This document shows positions 9,761-17,884 of a stretch of 49,673 bases of DNA, one piece after another. Below the pieces are notes generated by a model. It saw only the letters and a list, made by a program, of their open reading frames with translations. It was not told where the DNA came from and made no database searches. Within the stretch, counting starts at the first letter, position 1. Every line of letters starts with the position of its first letter. The position numbers and the translations under genes are program-made. Source of the DNA: Burkholderiales bacterium (lineage in GTDB: Bacteria > Pseudomonadota > Gammaproteobacteria > Burkholderiales > SG8-41); NCBI GenBank assembly GCA_030683105.1, contig JAUXMZ010000052.1, forward strand, positions 1 to 49,673, read 5' to 3'.

Positions 9761-9964
9761 ATGGCGGTTATCTGATCCATTGCGACACTAATAACACTGC
9801 CACCACCGGTCCAAAGCGTTTGCTCAGTACCAGCCTGCGGTGTTTGCAGAGGGTTTTTATCAGGGTGATAAAATCGGACATCTGTCGATCACGTCCTTTA
9901 TTTTGACTGTCTTGTTTACTCCATGCGCTAGATGTCTAAATATTACGTTTCTGTCTTTCATAAG

Positions 9965-10372
9965 TTATGCGCCATGACCATGAAAAGCCGGCTTTAGCCC
10001 GAGGTATTTAACGAAGGGGTCGAAGTCCCGGTCGGAATACAGCAAGGGAATTCCGCGCTCGATGCAAAACGTAGCGATAATCGTATCCGCAGTCTTCCGA
10101 ACCGTGACGCCTCTTTTACGAAGGGCTCGATAATTATCGGCAGTCTTAAGGGCTAAAGGCGCCCCAAGGAGGTCGTAGACGGTTAAGCTCGTCATTAACT
10201 CCTTCGCAGCCGCATAGTCGGCATCGCTGCGAAACCCCTGGAGCACCTCGGCAAGTATCAAGTCGCCAATGGCTACCGGTTCCGTCCCGAGGAGCGTGTC
10301 GAGGCAGTCGGTTTCGTCCGTAATGCGGCCGTTGAAATAGTCCACCCATACACTGGAATCAACCAGGATCAT
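9965..10372 (-). CDS. vapC: VapC-type PIN-domain toxin
   Basis: A 135-residue PIN-domain ribonuclease, the toxin of a type II toxin-antitoxin module. The four acidic residues expected to bind magnesium are present: D5 in LVDSSVWVDYF, E42 in LAEVLQGF, D96 in KTADTIIA, and D114/D116 in LYSDRDFD. The gene overlaps the end of vapB by one base (TGATG), so the pair is translationally coupled. Known family members cut tRNA or rRNA; the target here is unknown. Confidence 0.93.
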   Translation of the reverse strand: MILVDSSVWVDYFNGRITDETDCLDTLLGTEPVAIGDLILAEVLQGFRSDADYAAAKELMTSLTVYDLLGAPLALKTADNYRALRKRGVTVRKTADTIIATFCIERGIPLLYSDRDFDPFVKYLGLKPAFHGHGA

Positions 10373-10563
10373 CAGTCGATCCGCATACGGTCCAGATCAT
10401 CCCGCCATTTGAGCTTGCCGCGAAATCCCTTAAGCGCCTCTTGCCTCTTGAGCTGAATCAACGCCTTGAGGCCCAACTCGACAGCCTCGCGCTTCGTTCG
10501 GACCCCTGTCGCCTTGATCGCGTCAGCCATAAGTTTTTCGTCAATGACGATATTGGTTCGCAT
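10372..10563 (-). CDS. vapB: VapB-type antitoxin
   Basis: A 63-residue antitoxin starting MRTNIVIDEKLM, matching the DUF2191/VapB family (core GVRTKREAVELGLKAL). The N-terminal part should form a ribbon-helix-helix DNA-binding dimer, and the basic/acidic C-terminal tail should wrap the toxin. An upstream in-frame start at 10602 is rejected because it would place coding sequence through a 10-bp-armed palindrome that is the expected operator; the ATG at 10563 gives the usual family length. The gene is first in the operon and should autorepress together with VapC. Confidence 0.92.
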   Translation of the reverse strand: MRTNIVIDEKLMADAIKATGVRTKREAVELGLKALIQLKRQEALKGFRGKLKWRDDLDRMRID

Positions 10564-10573
10564 CGGGAAACCT

Positions 10574-10605
10574 AATGTGTATATTTGTCTGTTATTATAC
10601 ACATT
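10574..10605. promoter_or_regulatory. Palindromic operator of vapBC
   Basis: A perfect inverted repeat with 10-bp arms, AATGTGTATA at 10574-10583 and TATACACATT at 10596-10605, around a 12-bp spacer, ending 11 bp upstream of the vapB start. The position and symmetry are what VapBC autorepression needs. The arms overlap A/T-rich promoter-like sequence, so binding would block RNA polymerase. The palindrome is seen directly; its role is inferred. Confidence 0.75.
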
Positions 10606-10622
10606 TCCGCCCCCATGGATTT

Positions 10623-10658
10623 TAGGAGTTTGTCGGGGCTAAGTCCGACAAACTCCTA
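10623..10658. repeat. Perfect 14-bp-arm palindrome overlapping a stop codon
   Basis: TAGGAGTTTGTCGG (10623-10636) and its exact reverse complement (10645-10658) flank an 8-nt loop. On the minus strand the hairpin starts with the TAG stop codon of the amidohydrolase gene. No T-run follows the stem in either direction, so it is not a canonical intrinsic terminator, though it could stabilise the mRNA 3' end. It looks like a REP-type dispersed palindrome inserted at the stop. Confidence 0.8.
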
Positions 10659-12608
10659 GAGCACCGAGCAGCCGCAGCTAAGCGACCACAGTCCCGCAGC
10701 CCCCAGTATCGGGGGTGTGTGCTCGTGCGCCACCGGAGCAAGCGGCCCGTGCCAGACCTGCTTGCGGCCCGCAGGCGCCCAATCCGGACTCACCGGCAAC
10801 GGCGGCGGCGCGAACGGAGCATAGGCGCCAGAGGCGTGCACCACCTTACCCCCCACCAGGGTCAGCACTGATTCCAGGCTCTTGATCGACTCTTCGGGCA
10901 CACTAAAGTAATCCGCCGAGAGGATCGCCAGGTCGGCCCACTTGCCCGGCTCCAGCATCCCCTTAGCGCCCTCTTCCCGCGTGACCCATGCCCCACCCTG
11001 AGTCCACAACCGCAGCGCTTCGGTACGGTCGAGCACGTTGCGGTCGGCGGAGAGTTTGCGGCCGCCGACGGTGCGGCCGGTGGCCAGCCAGTAAATCGAC
11101 AGCCACGGATTGTGGCTGTTCGCGCGGTTGCCATCCGTGCCCGCGGCCAGCGGGATCCCCAACTCGCGGATGCGCGCGATCGGCGGCGCATCGAGCGCCG
11201 CCTGCTCGCCGAATTTTCGCACGAACGCCTCGCCGCCGATGTTGATGCGGTTCTGAATGCCTATGCTGCCGCCGAGCCGCGCCAGCCGCTCGAGGTTCTG
11301 CGGACTGATCATCTCGCAATGCTCGAGACCCCAGCGCAAATTGGTGAGCTGCACATCCTTGCTCACCTGCTCGACCACGTTAAGCACCGCGGCCGACGAT
11401 GAGTCGTAAACGGTATGCAGACGGAAGGGCCAGCCGTTGGCCGTGACGAACTTCATCACATCGGCGAGCTGCCCTTCGGTAGGCGGCGCGAAGCCCTTGA
11501 AATCGTATCCGAAGTTGGCGATGTCCGCCGCGGCCCATACCAGGTATTCGCCGCCGCCGACCATGCGCAGATAGCTGCTGCCGTCGCCGGGCTTCACCAT
11601 TTTCGCCCACGCCTCGTACTCGGAGAGTTCCTTGCCACGGCTCTGCCCCATCAGCCAGTAGCCGACGCGCAGCGTGAGTTCCCCGCGCCGCTCGAGGTCG
11701 AGGATGATCTGATAATCCTTGGGATAGAACTGTCCCGACCCGCCGTGATCCACGACGCTGGTCAGCCCGAGCCGGTTGCACTCGCGCATGAAGTGGCGGG
11801 TCGAGAGCGCCTGCTGTTCGGGAGAAAGCGCCGGAATGCGTTGCACCACGGACACCAGCCCGGCCAGCGTCGTGCGGGCGGTGACCACGCCGGTTGGATT
11901 GCCGCCCGCATCGCGCTCGATAATGCCGCCCAGGACGTTGGGCGTGTCCTTGCCCCAGCCCAGCACGCGCAGCGCAGCCCTGTTGAGCCACAACCGGTCA
12001 TAAAGATGTAACAGCAGCACCGGAACGTCCGATGAGACCGCGTTGATCTCTTCGATCGTCGGGAAGCGCTTCTCGGTGAACTGTTCAGGCGACCAGCCGC
12101 CGATCACCTGCACCCAGTTGGGAGCAGGTGTGCGTGCCGCCTGCTCCCGCAGCATGGAGAGCCCCTGCGCGAGCGACGTGACGCCGTCCCAGCGCGTTTC
12201 CGCGGCATATCCCAGCCCGCCGCGGATGAAATGTGTGTGCGCGTCGTTAAGCCCCGGAATCACGGTGCGTCCTGCGGCGTCGATTACCCGGGTGGCCGCG
12301 CCGCGCAGGTGCGCAAGATCCGCTTCGGCTCCGGTAGCGATGATGCGATCGCCCTTGACGGCGAGCGCGCTCACGAACGGCTTGCGCGGGTCCAGGGTCG
12401 CGATGCGGCCGTTCATGATCAGGGTGTCCGCCGGCCCCTGCACGGTCGCGGTCGAGGCGCAGCCGGCCAACCCGCCCATCCCGACCATGCCGGCGCTTGT
12501 CACCAGATACCTGAGAAACTCGCGACGCTCGGCTGCCGCAGCCTGCACATCGCTTAACCGTTCAGTGCCCGTCGCCGAACGGCCCCTCGGCCCCCTGATC
12601 ATGGTCAT
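10656..12608 (-). CDS. Tat-exported amidohydrolase (YtcJ-like, amidohydrolase family 3)
   Basis: A 650-residue metal-dependent hydrolase of the amidohydrolase-3 group. An N-terminal Tat signal is visible (R28-R29-E-F-L-R, then a hydrophobic stretch), ending at a lipobox-like LAGC with C50, so the enzyme is probably a periplasmic Tat lipoprotein carrying a metal cofactor loaded in the cytoplasm. The strand-1 metal ligands are H124 and H126 in NDAHTHF, and GTDGNRA near the C-terminal third supplies the late aspartate. The substrate is unknown; the family cleaves amide or related C-N bonds. The start is supported by GGGAGGAG just upstream. It ends in a palindrome. Confidence 0.85.
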   Translation of the reverse strand: MTMIRGPRGRSATGTERLSDVQAAAAERREFLRYLVTSAGMVGMGGLAGCASTATVQGPADTLIMNGRIATLDPRKPFVSALAVKGDRIIATGAEADLAHLRGAATRVIDAAGRTVIPGLNDAHTHFIRGGLGYAAETRWDGVTSLAQGLSMLREQAARTPAPNWVQVIGGWSPEQFTEKRFPTIEEINAVSSDVPVLLLHLYDRLWLNRAALRVLGWGKDTPNVLGGIIERDAGGNPTGVVTARTTLAGLVSVVQRIPALSPEQQALSTRHFMRECNRLGLTSVVDHGGSGQFYPKDYQIILDLERRGELTLRVGYWLMGQSRGKELSEYEAWAKMVKPGDGSSYLRMVGGGEYLVWAAADIANFGYDFKGFAPPTEGQLADVMKFVTANGWPFRLHTVYDSSSAAVLNVVEQVSKDVQLTNLRWGLEHCEMISPQNLERLARLGGSIGIQNRINIGGEAFVRKFGEQAALDAPPIARIRELGIPLAAGTDGNRANSHNPWLSIYWLATGRTVGGRKLSADRNVLDRTEALRLWTQGGAWVTREEGAKGMLEPGKWADLAILSADYFSVPEESIKSLESVLTLVGGKVVHASGAYAPFAPPPLPVSPDWAPAGRKQVWHGPLAPVAHEHTPPILGAAGLWSLSCGCSVL

Positions 12609-12744
12609 GGCATCTCCTCCCTGTGTCAGAGGCAGTATTCACGAGTTCTAAACAGGCGCCCTTGATTTACATTAAATAAATGAGAGGTCGGCTGACACGT
12701 CGGCGCCAGTTCTTTCCTGCGTCAAGGCGGGCCACCTCTGCCGG

Positions 12745-13143
12745 TTAGCCGATTACTGCCGCCGCCTCGATTTCCACCAAAATACCTTCCCGGGCAAGCG
12801 CCTGCACCCCGACCAGCGTGCTCGCCGGCGGGTTGTCCTTCGAGACATAGCGACTGCGCACCTTATTGAGGAGATCGCGGTATTCGGGCTTGTAATCGAC
12901 GACATAGACATTGATTTTCACCACGTCGTTGAAGGTCGCGCCTGCGCCCGCCAGCGCCAATTGCAGGTTGCGGTAAACCTGCTCGATCTGCGCCGGCAGA
13001 TCGCCGCGACCGACTAGCTCGCCGGTGGCGTCGTGTGGCACCTGTCCCGAGATCCAGATCGTTTTGCCGCCGCGCACGGTCACGACCGGCGTATAGGCTC
13101 CCGGCCGGGCCAGCCCTTCCGGATTGATGAACTGTTTTTCCAC
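12745..13143 (-). CDS. RidA/YjgF family enamine/imine deaminase
   Basis: RidA proteins hydrolyse reactive enamine/imine intermediates of amino acid metabolism to ketoacids and ammonia. The 132-residue product has the family pattern: VTVRGGKTIWISGQVPHDATGELV, QIEQVYRNLQLALAGAGATFNDVVKINVYV, and a C-terminal PPASTLVGVQALAREGILVEIEA. The start chosen is GTG at 13143, placed just after an ideal GGAGGAGG; an ATG frame opening at 13188 would add 15 atypical residues. It is cytoplasmic and should form a trimer. It lies alone on the minus strand next to a capped repeat element. Confidence 0.9.
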   Translation of the reverse strand: MEKQFINPEGLARPGAYTPVVTVRGGKTIWISGQVPHDATGELVGRGDLPAQIEQVYRNLQLALAGAGATFNDVVKINVYVVDYKPEYRDLLNKVRSRYVSKDNPPASTLVGVQALAREGILVEIEAAAVIG

Positions 13144-13194
13144 TTTTCCTCCTCCTTGTCGTAGCACACACAAAAAACCCAGAATCAAACAATT

Positions 13195-13313
13195 TTAGCC
13201 ACAGAGATCACAGAGGCCACAGAGTAAAAACAAACGGCGGATCATGATCGCATCTGATTATTTGGAAATCATTATCATGGGGTTCTCTGTGACCTCTGTG
13301 AACTCTGTGGCTA
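13195..13313. repeat. TTAGCC-capped inverted repeat element (CACAGAG arms)
   Basis: The left end reads TTAGCCACAGAG and carries three copies of a 9-bp-period unit (CACAGAG plus two bases). The right end has the inverted arm, three CTCTGTG units closing in GGCTA. The centre (about 58 bp) is unique and A/T-rich. A second copy with the same arms lies at 39670-39788. It lies between ridA and the alpha/beta hydrolase gene. Confidence 0.85.
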
Positions 13314-13326
13314 TAGATTTTTGCTT

Positions 13327-14163
13327 TTAATTCTTTTGACTTCGCGACGTGCCGCCGTGCTGCTCGAGAAAAGCCGCTAGCGCCCTCACCCATTCCTCGC
13401 GCATGAAAATAAATCCATCGTTGTGCCCGCCGCGCATTTCCAGAAATTGCTTGGGCTCGCCGGCAGCCTCGAAAATCCGTCTGCCGTGCGCAAACGGGAC
13501 GATGTCGTCGTCGCGGCTGTGCGCAACCAGCACCGGCACTTTGATCCGCCCGATACGAGCCAGGTTATCGTAGCTGAAGCGGGAAATCAGCCGCACCGGG
13601 ATGAAGGGATAGACCTGAGCGCCAAGATCGGGCGCCGAGGTGAACGTCGACAGCAGCACCAGCGCGCGTGGCGCATGTTGCTCGGCCAGCCCGCTCGCCA
13701 CCGCGCCGCCCAGCGATTCGCCGACATATACGATATTTTCCGGCCCGAGGCCGCGAGTTTGCGTCAGCCAGCGCCACGCCGCAACCGCATCGCGATAAGT
13801 GCCTTCTTCCGAGGGCGTGCCGGTGCTGTTGCCGTAACCGCGGTAATCGAAAATCAGCGTCGCAAGCCCGAGCTTGCGGAACATCCGCAGGTAGTCGATG
13901 CGGTGGGAAATATTGCCGGCATTGCCGTGGAAAAAAAGGATCGTCCCACGCGCGTCTTGCGCCGGCACCCACCACGCATGCAGTGTTTCACCGTCTTCGG
14001 TGGTTATGTTCACCGACTCGAACTCCAGCCCATAGGCCTGCGGCGTGGCTGCGATCTCCCGGCCGATCTGCGGGAAATAGACCAGCCGCGACTGAAAGAT
14101 AAACAGTAGCAGCACGATCGCGGCGTAGGCAATCGCGACCGCTGCGACGATGTTCAATGGCAT
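13327..14163 (-). CDS. Membrane-anchored alpha/beta hydrolase
   Basis: A 278-residue serine hydrolase of the BEM46/YfhR-like group. Residues 4-24 form an N-terminal membrane anchor. The oxyanion region is FFHGNAGN (about 77-84), the nucleophile is S150 in GESLGG, the acid is D219 in HSRDDDIVP and the base is H247 in GGHNDG. The substrate is unknown. The start at 14163 is chosen because an open frame to 14463 overlaps srkA and adds 100 residues of low-complexity out-of-frame translation. It is 8 bp downstream of srkA with AAGG ahead of the start, so the two are cotranscribed. Confidence 0.88.
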   Translation of the reverse strand: MPLNIVAAVAIAYAAIVLLLFIFQSRLVYFPQIGREIAATPQAYGLEFESVNITTEDGETLHAWWVPAQDARGTILFFHGNAGNISHRIDYLRMFRKLGLATLIFDYRGYGNSTGTPSEEGTYRDAVAAWRWLTQTRGLGPENIVYVGESLGGAVASGLAEQHAPRALVLLSTFTSAPDLGAQVYPFIPVRLISRFSYDNLARIGRIKVPVLVAHSRDDDIVPFAHGRRIFEAAGEPKQFLEMRGGHNDGFIFMREEWVRALAAFLEQHGGTSRSQKN

Positions 14164-14171
14164 GGGAAGCT

Positions 14172-15152
14172 TCACCTTGCCAGTTCCAGGGGCTCCTCGT
14201 CCAGCGCCGCAGCCTGCTCGCGCAGGGCGAGAATGTGGTCCTGCCAGTAGCGCTGAGTGTTGAAGAACGGGAAATTCGCCGGAAACGCCGGATCGTCCCA
14301 ACGCCGCGCGAGCCAGCCCGCGTAATGAATCTGGCGCAACGTGCGCAAGGCTTCGATCAACGCCAGTTCGCGGGGATCGAAGTCGTTGAACTCGCGGTAA
14401 CCCTCGATCACCGCGGCCAGTTGGCGGTTCATGTCCTGGCGGTCGCCCGAGAGCAACATCCATATGTCCTGCACCGCCGGTCCCATGCGCGCGTCGTCGA
14501 GGTCGACGAAATGCGGTCCTTCACCGGTCCACAGTATATTGCCGGCATGGCAGTCGCCGTGTAAACGGATGCTGGTGATCGCGCCCGCCCGCTGATAGCA
14601 GCGCACCACCCTGCCCAGCACGTCATCGACCACGCTGCGGTAAGCCTCCTGAAGATCGACGGGAACGAAATCGTGCTCGAGCACGAATCGTGAGGGCTCA
14701 CGGCCGAAGCTTTCGATATCGAGCAGCGGACGGTGGCCAAATGGTTTCAGGGCGCCGACGGCATGGATGCGGCTGATGAAACGCCCGAGCCAGCGCAACG
14801 TGTCGCGATCATCCAGTTCGGGACTGCGCCCGGGACGCCGCGGATACAACGCAAAGCGGAAACCGTCGTGCTCGAGCAGCGTCCGGTCGCGGATCACCAG
14901 CGGCGCCACCACCGGTATCTCGCGTTCGGCCAGTTCCAGCGCAAACCGATGTTCTTCACCGATCGCCGCATCCGGCCAGCGCCCAGGGCGATAGAACTTC
15001 GCAACCAGCGAGGTGTCATCCTCAAGCCAGACCTGATAGACGCGGTTCTCATAGCTGTTGAGCGCCAGCAGGCGCCCGTCGCAGCGAAAGCCCGCGCTGT
15101 CAACAGCATCGAGTATGCAGTCCGGGATCAGGCGTTCGTAGGGTGGCGTCAT
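14172..15152 (-). CDS. srkA: Stress response kinase A (YihE/RdoA family)
   Basis: A 326-residue cytoplasmic Ser/Thr protein kinase of the APH fold, known in enterobacteria to counter stress-induced cell death. Visible active-site features are the ATP lysine K52 in LVAKFYRPGRW, the catalytic loop LHGDCHAGNILW (H198 to N205, with D200 as catalytic base) and the metal-binding D217 in FVDLDDARMGP. Length and order fit the family. It is first in a two-gene unit with the alpha/beta hydrolase. A repeat element separates it from the upstream unknown gene. Confidence 0.93.
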   Translation of the reverse strand: MTPPYERLIPDCILDAVDSAGFRCDGRLLALNSYENRVYQVWLEDDTSLVAKFYRPGRWPDAAIGEEHRFALELAEREIPVVAPLVIRDRTLLEHDGFRFALYPRRPGRSPELDDRDTLRWLGRFISRIHAVGALKPFGHRPLLDIESFGREPSRFVLEHDFVPVDLQEAYRSVVDDVLGRVVRCYQRAGAITSIRLHGDCHAGNILWTGEGPHFVDLDDARMGPAVQDIWMLLSGDRQDMNRQLAAVIEGYREFNDFDPRELALIEALRTLRQIHYAGWLARRWDDPAFPANFPFFNTQRYWQDHILALREQAAALDEEPLELAR

Positions 15153-15197
15153 GGTTAGTCTTTAGTAGAGCGCATATCAAAAAAACCAAGATCGATG

Positions 15198-15367
15198 TAA
15201 CCGCCGATGAACGCCGATGAACGCCGATCGAACCAACGAAAAAAATATTTTGCTACCAATGGCAAATATAAATAAATAAAACAATGGGTTATATTATAGC
15301 TTCTGTGTGATTACAATCTGGAGCTTTAGATTTTCATCGGCGTTTATCGGCGTTCATCGGTGGCTAA
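15198..15367. repeat. TAACC/GGCTAA-capped inverted repeat element (CGCCGATGAA arms)
   Basis: The left arm is TAACC followed by three near-copies of a 10-mer CGCCGATGAA. The right arm is the inverted series (CATCGGCGTT, TATCGGCGTT, CATCGGTGG) ending GGCTAA. The central 105 bp is strongly A/T-rich and has AGATTTTC just before the right arm. It fills most of the gap between srkA and the next gene (15153-15455). No coding sequence is seen in it. Confidence 0.85.
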
Positions 15368-15455
15368 TTTTTTAATCTTGTTACGGGCACTTAAAAAAGA
15401 GGGGGCCATAACACATCGCTGCAGCAAGATCGGTGCGGGGCCGGCACCTCAGTCG

Positions 15456-16568
15456 TCAGTGCGGCAGCGCATCGCGTTCATTGCGGTTGAGATCCGCGGC
15501 GCGGATGAACGGCGGACGGCCGGACGACTCGTCATCGGCCACGACAGCACCAACCAGCCGGATATCACCGATCCGGCACTCTTCCAGCAGTGCGGTGATG
15601 CTGCCGACGATACTCTGAAACTCGTCGAGCGGATGCAGCGGCCAGCGGAATCCCTCGAGCACCGTATCGTCCAGCGCCGTGCTCATGCTGATGCGTAGCT
15701 CGGCCAGGCCTGCTGCATCGCAGTGCGCCGAAACGATGGCCGTGGGATCGCCGCTGGCCGATCTCATCGTTCTGGCTGAATTGCTCACGAAGAGACTGAA
15801 CGCCAGTTCGAGTTGAGCACAGCGCCCGGCATGGGCCGCCTTGAGCAGTTGCACCGGGGGTCGTGGCAGCGCCAGTAATTCGACACCCGGTTGGGCCAGT
15901 TGCTTTGACAGCAACTGCGTCAGGGGCACACCCCACTTGCCAATATGGGACGCGGTCTCGACAAATGATGGTGCACCCACGGCGCCTATCCCCGCACCGA
16001 CCAGGAAGCGCAGATGGACCTGCTCCCGGCCGGGCGCCACCACTATCGGATCAGATGCAATGTCACACGGTGCGCCGGTCCGCATGAAATCATGCGCCCA
16101 GCGATACGCCTGCCCCGGCGTAATGCGTTCCAGCGTATGCAACGCAGCGGCAGCATTGCTCAGGCCGAAATTGCGGGTGGCGCCGATGGCGCCGTGCTGG
16201 TCGAGCAATGCCGTGATTTCAGCAATGTCGGGTATGACGCCGGATACCACGGCCCGGCCTTTTGTCCCCACGACCAGTACAACTGGAATCGCAAAGATTC
16301 TCGCGACAATGGCACCCTCATTGTCCTGCTGTGGTTCGGCCGCCGCGCATACCTGCTGCCACAGATGCGCATACACGGAAGCTGTCGTGGCAATACGCAG
16401 CGTATCGAGGATTACCTGATCCTCGCCCTGTTCGATACATTGCCGCAATTCATGCGCCAGACGTTGCCGTGCCGCCGGATCTCCGGCCTCGCTCGCCAGC
16501 GCCAACCGTAACAGCGGCATATCCGCGTTGTGAGCTGGCCAGCACCTGGGATCGGGTAGTTGCGCCAT
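15456..16568 (-). CDS. Conserved-looking protein of unknown function
   Basis: A 370-residue soluble protein in which no family was recognised. It has no signal peptide and no convincing membrane helix. Noteworthy segments are VVLVVGTKGRAVVSGVIPDI near the middle of the N-terminal half and a glycine-rich stretch FLVGAGIGAVGAPSF near residues 190-205. The frame is open over 1.1 kb with codon choice like its neighbours, so it is probably a real gene. It is divergent from the Bug receptor gene at 16752, with about 180 bp between. Confidence 0.6.
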   Translation of the reverse strand: MAQLPDPRCWPAHNADMPLLRLALASEAGDPAARQRLAHELRQCIEQGEDQVILDTLRIATTASVYAHLWQQVCAAAEPQQDNEGAIVARIFAIPVVLVVGTKGRAVVSGVIPDIAEITALLDQHGAIGATRNFGLSNAAAALHTLERITPGQAYRWAHDFMRTGAPCDIASDPIVVAPGREQVHLRFLVGAGIGAVGAPSFVETASHIGKWGVPLTQLLSKQLAQPGVELLALPRPPVQLLKAAHAGRCAQLELAFSLFVSNSARTMRSASGDPTAIVSAHCDAAGLAELRISMSTALDDTVLEGFRWPLHPLDEFQSIVGSITALLEECRIGDIRLVGAVVADDESSGRPPFIRAADLNRNERDALPH

Positions 16569-16751
16569 TTCGGTATGCCGCTAATAAAATGCCAATTTTA
16601 CCTGAGGCAGGAACCTCGCGCCGGGAAGAATCCGGCACGCATGATGTAGTATCATTCCCTATCGCGCGACAGAACCGGAAAGTGCGAATTCAGCACCGCC
16701 GACCCGCAGTCAGTCTGCGGACCACTCACCAAAATTCAAAGGAGAATATCG

Positions 16752-17735
16752 ATGGCCGTGAAATCATGGTTGCGCCTGCTCAGCCTGGGATGTACCGGGA
16801 TGCTGTGCGCGCTTGCCGCAAGCACTGCCCAAGCTCAGGCCTACCCCACCAGGGTCGTCCGCATGATCGTGCCGTTTGCGCCGGGCGGCAACACCGACAT
16901 CATCGCCCGCGTCTTTGCGCCGAAGATGAGCGAAATGATCGGGCAGCAGATCATCATCGACAACCGCGGCGGCGCCGGCGGCACCATCGGCACTGAAATC
17001 GCGGCGAAGTCCCCGCCCGACGGCTATACCCTGATCATGGTCTCCGCCGGACACACCATCAACCCGGCCATGATCAAAAAGCTGCCCTACGATTCGATCA
17101 AGGATTTCGCGCCGATCAGCGTGATCGCGGATGTTCCGACCGCGTTCGTGGTGCATCCCTCGCTGCCGGCCAAAAACCTGAAGGAGTTTCTTGCGATCGC
17201 ACGCGCGCGCCCCAAGGATATCTTTTACTCCACCGCGGGCCGCGGCACCGTGGGCCACCTGTCCGCGGAACTGCTCAACTCCATCGCGAAAATCAATCTG
17301 ACAGCAGTCCATTACAAGGGATCGGGCCCGTCGATGACCGACCTGGTTGCGGGGCACGTGCAGATGCAGTTCCCGAGCATGCCGGCGGCGGTTCAATATA
17401 CGCGGACCGGGCGGCTGCGCATGATCGCCCAGACCGGCGAGAAGCGCTCGAGCGCGGCACCGGACATCCCGACAATGCAGGAACAGGGCCTCAAGGAATT
17501 CGTCGTGTCCAGCGGGTTCGCCCTGTTCGCGCCGGCCGGCACGCCGCGCCCAGTCATAGACCGCGTGCATGCCGCCCTGGTCAAGGCACTGAACGATCCA
17601 ACCGTCAAGAACAACCTCACCCAGCAGGGTGCGGAAGTGGTGGCCAATACCCCAGAGCAGCACGACAAGTTCAACCGCGCCGAAATCGCAAAATGGATCA
17701 AGGTCGTCAAAGAGGCGGGCATACAGCCTGAATGA
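16752..17735 (+). CDS. Bug-family periplasmic solute-binding protein (TctC-like)
   Basis: A 327-residue receptor of the Bug/TctC family, which binds carboxylates or related small anions in the periplasm for tripartite tricarboxylate transporters. The signal peptide runs to about residue 29 (ending AQAQA). The mature protein starts YPTRVVRMIVPFAPGGNTDIIAR, the family signature; the second signature PPDGYTLIM follows. The start ATG has AAAGGAGA upstream. No TctA/TctB genes follow directly; a strong terminator does, so this looks like an orphan receptor that may borrow another transporter. Such orphans are abundant in betaproteobacteria. Confidence 0.93.
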   Translation: MAVKSWLRLLSLGCTGMLCALAASTAQAQAYPTRVVRMIVPFAPGGNTDIIARVFAPKMSEMIGQQIIIDNRGGAGGTIGTEIAAKSPPDGYTLIMVSAGHTINPAMIKKLPYDSIKDFAPISVIADVPTAFVVHPSLPAKNLKEFLAIARARPKDIFYSTAGRGTVGHLSAELLNSIAKINLTAVHYKGSGPSMTDLVAGHVQMQFPSMPAAVQYTRTGRLRMIAQTGEKRSSAAPDIPTMQEQGLKEFVVSSGFALFAPAGTPRPVIDRVHAALVKALNDPTVKNNLTQQGAEVVANTPEQHDKFNRAEIAKWIKVVKEAGIQPE

Positions 17736-17759
17736 CATCAGTTTTCCCGGAAATAGAAC

Positions 17760-17790
17760 CAACGCGGCGTTAACGCGCCGCGTTGCTTTT
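17760..17790 (+). terminator. Intrinsic terminator after the first Bug gene
   Basis: A perfect 10-bp stem (CAACGCGGCG with its complement CGCCGCGTTG, loop TTAACG) is followed by a short T-run (CTTTT). It lies 25 bp after the stop of the Bug gene and about 95 bp before the gamma-glutamyltransferase start, so it separates the two transcription units. Confidence 0.85.
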
Positions 17791-17884
17791 GCATAGCCGG
17801 TTCCGGCCGCGCAATGACAACCATGTTCAGCACACCGCTCAATTCCAGATAAAATCCGATTTATCCGCACTTACCTACAAAAAC

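Noticed and set aside
14164-14463. A 100-residue N-terminal extension of the alpha/beta hydrolase
   Set aside because: It overlaps srkA in another frame; the ATG at 14163 directly precedes the membrane anchor typical of the family.
16764-17870. A 368-residue minus-strand open frame
   Set aside because: It is antisense to the Bug receptor gene, which has a signal peptide, family motifs and a ribosome binding site.
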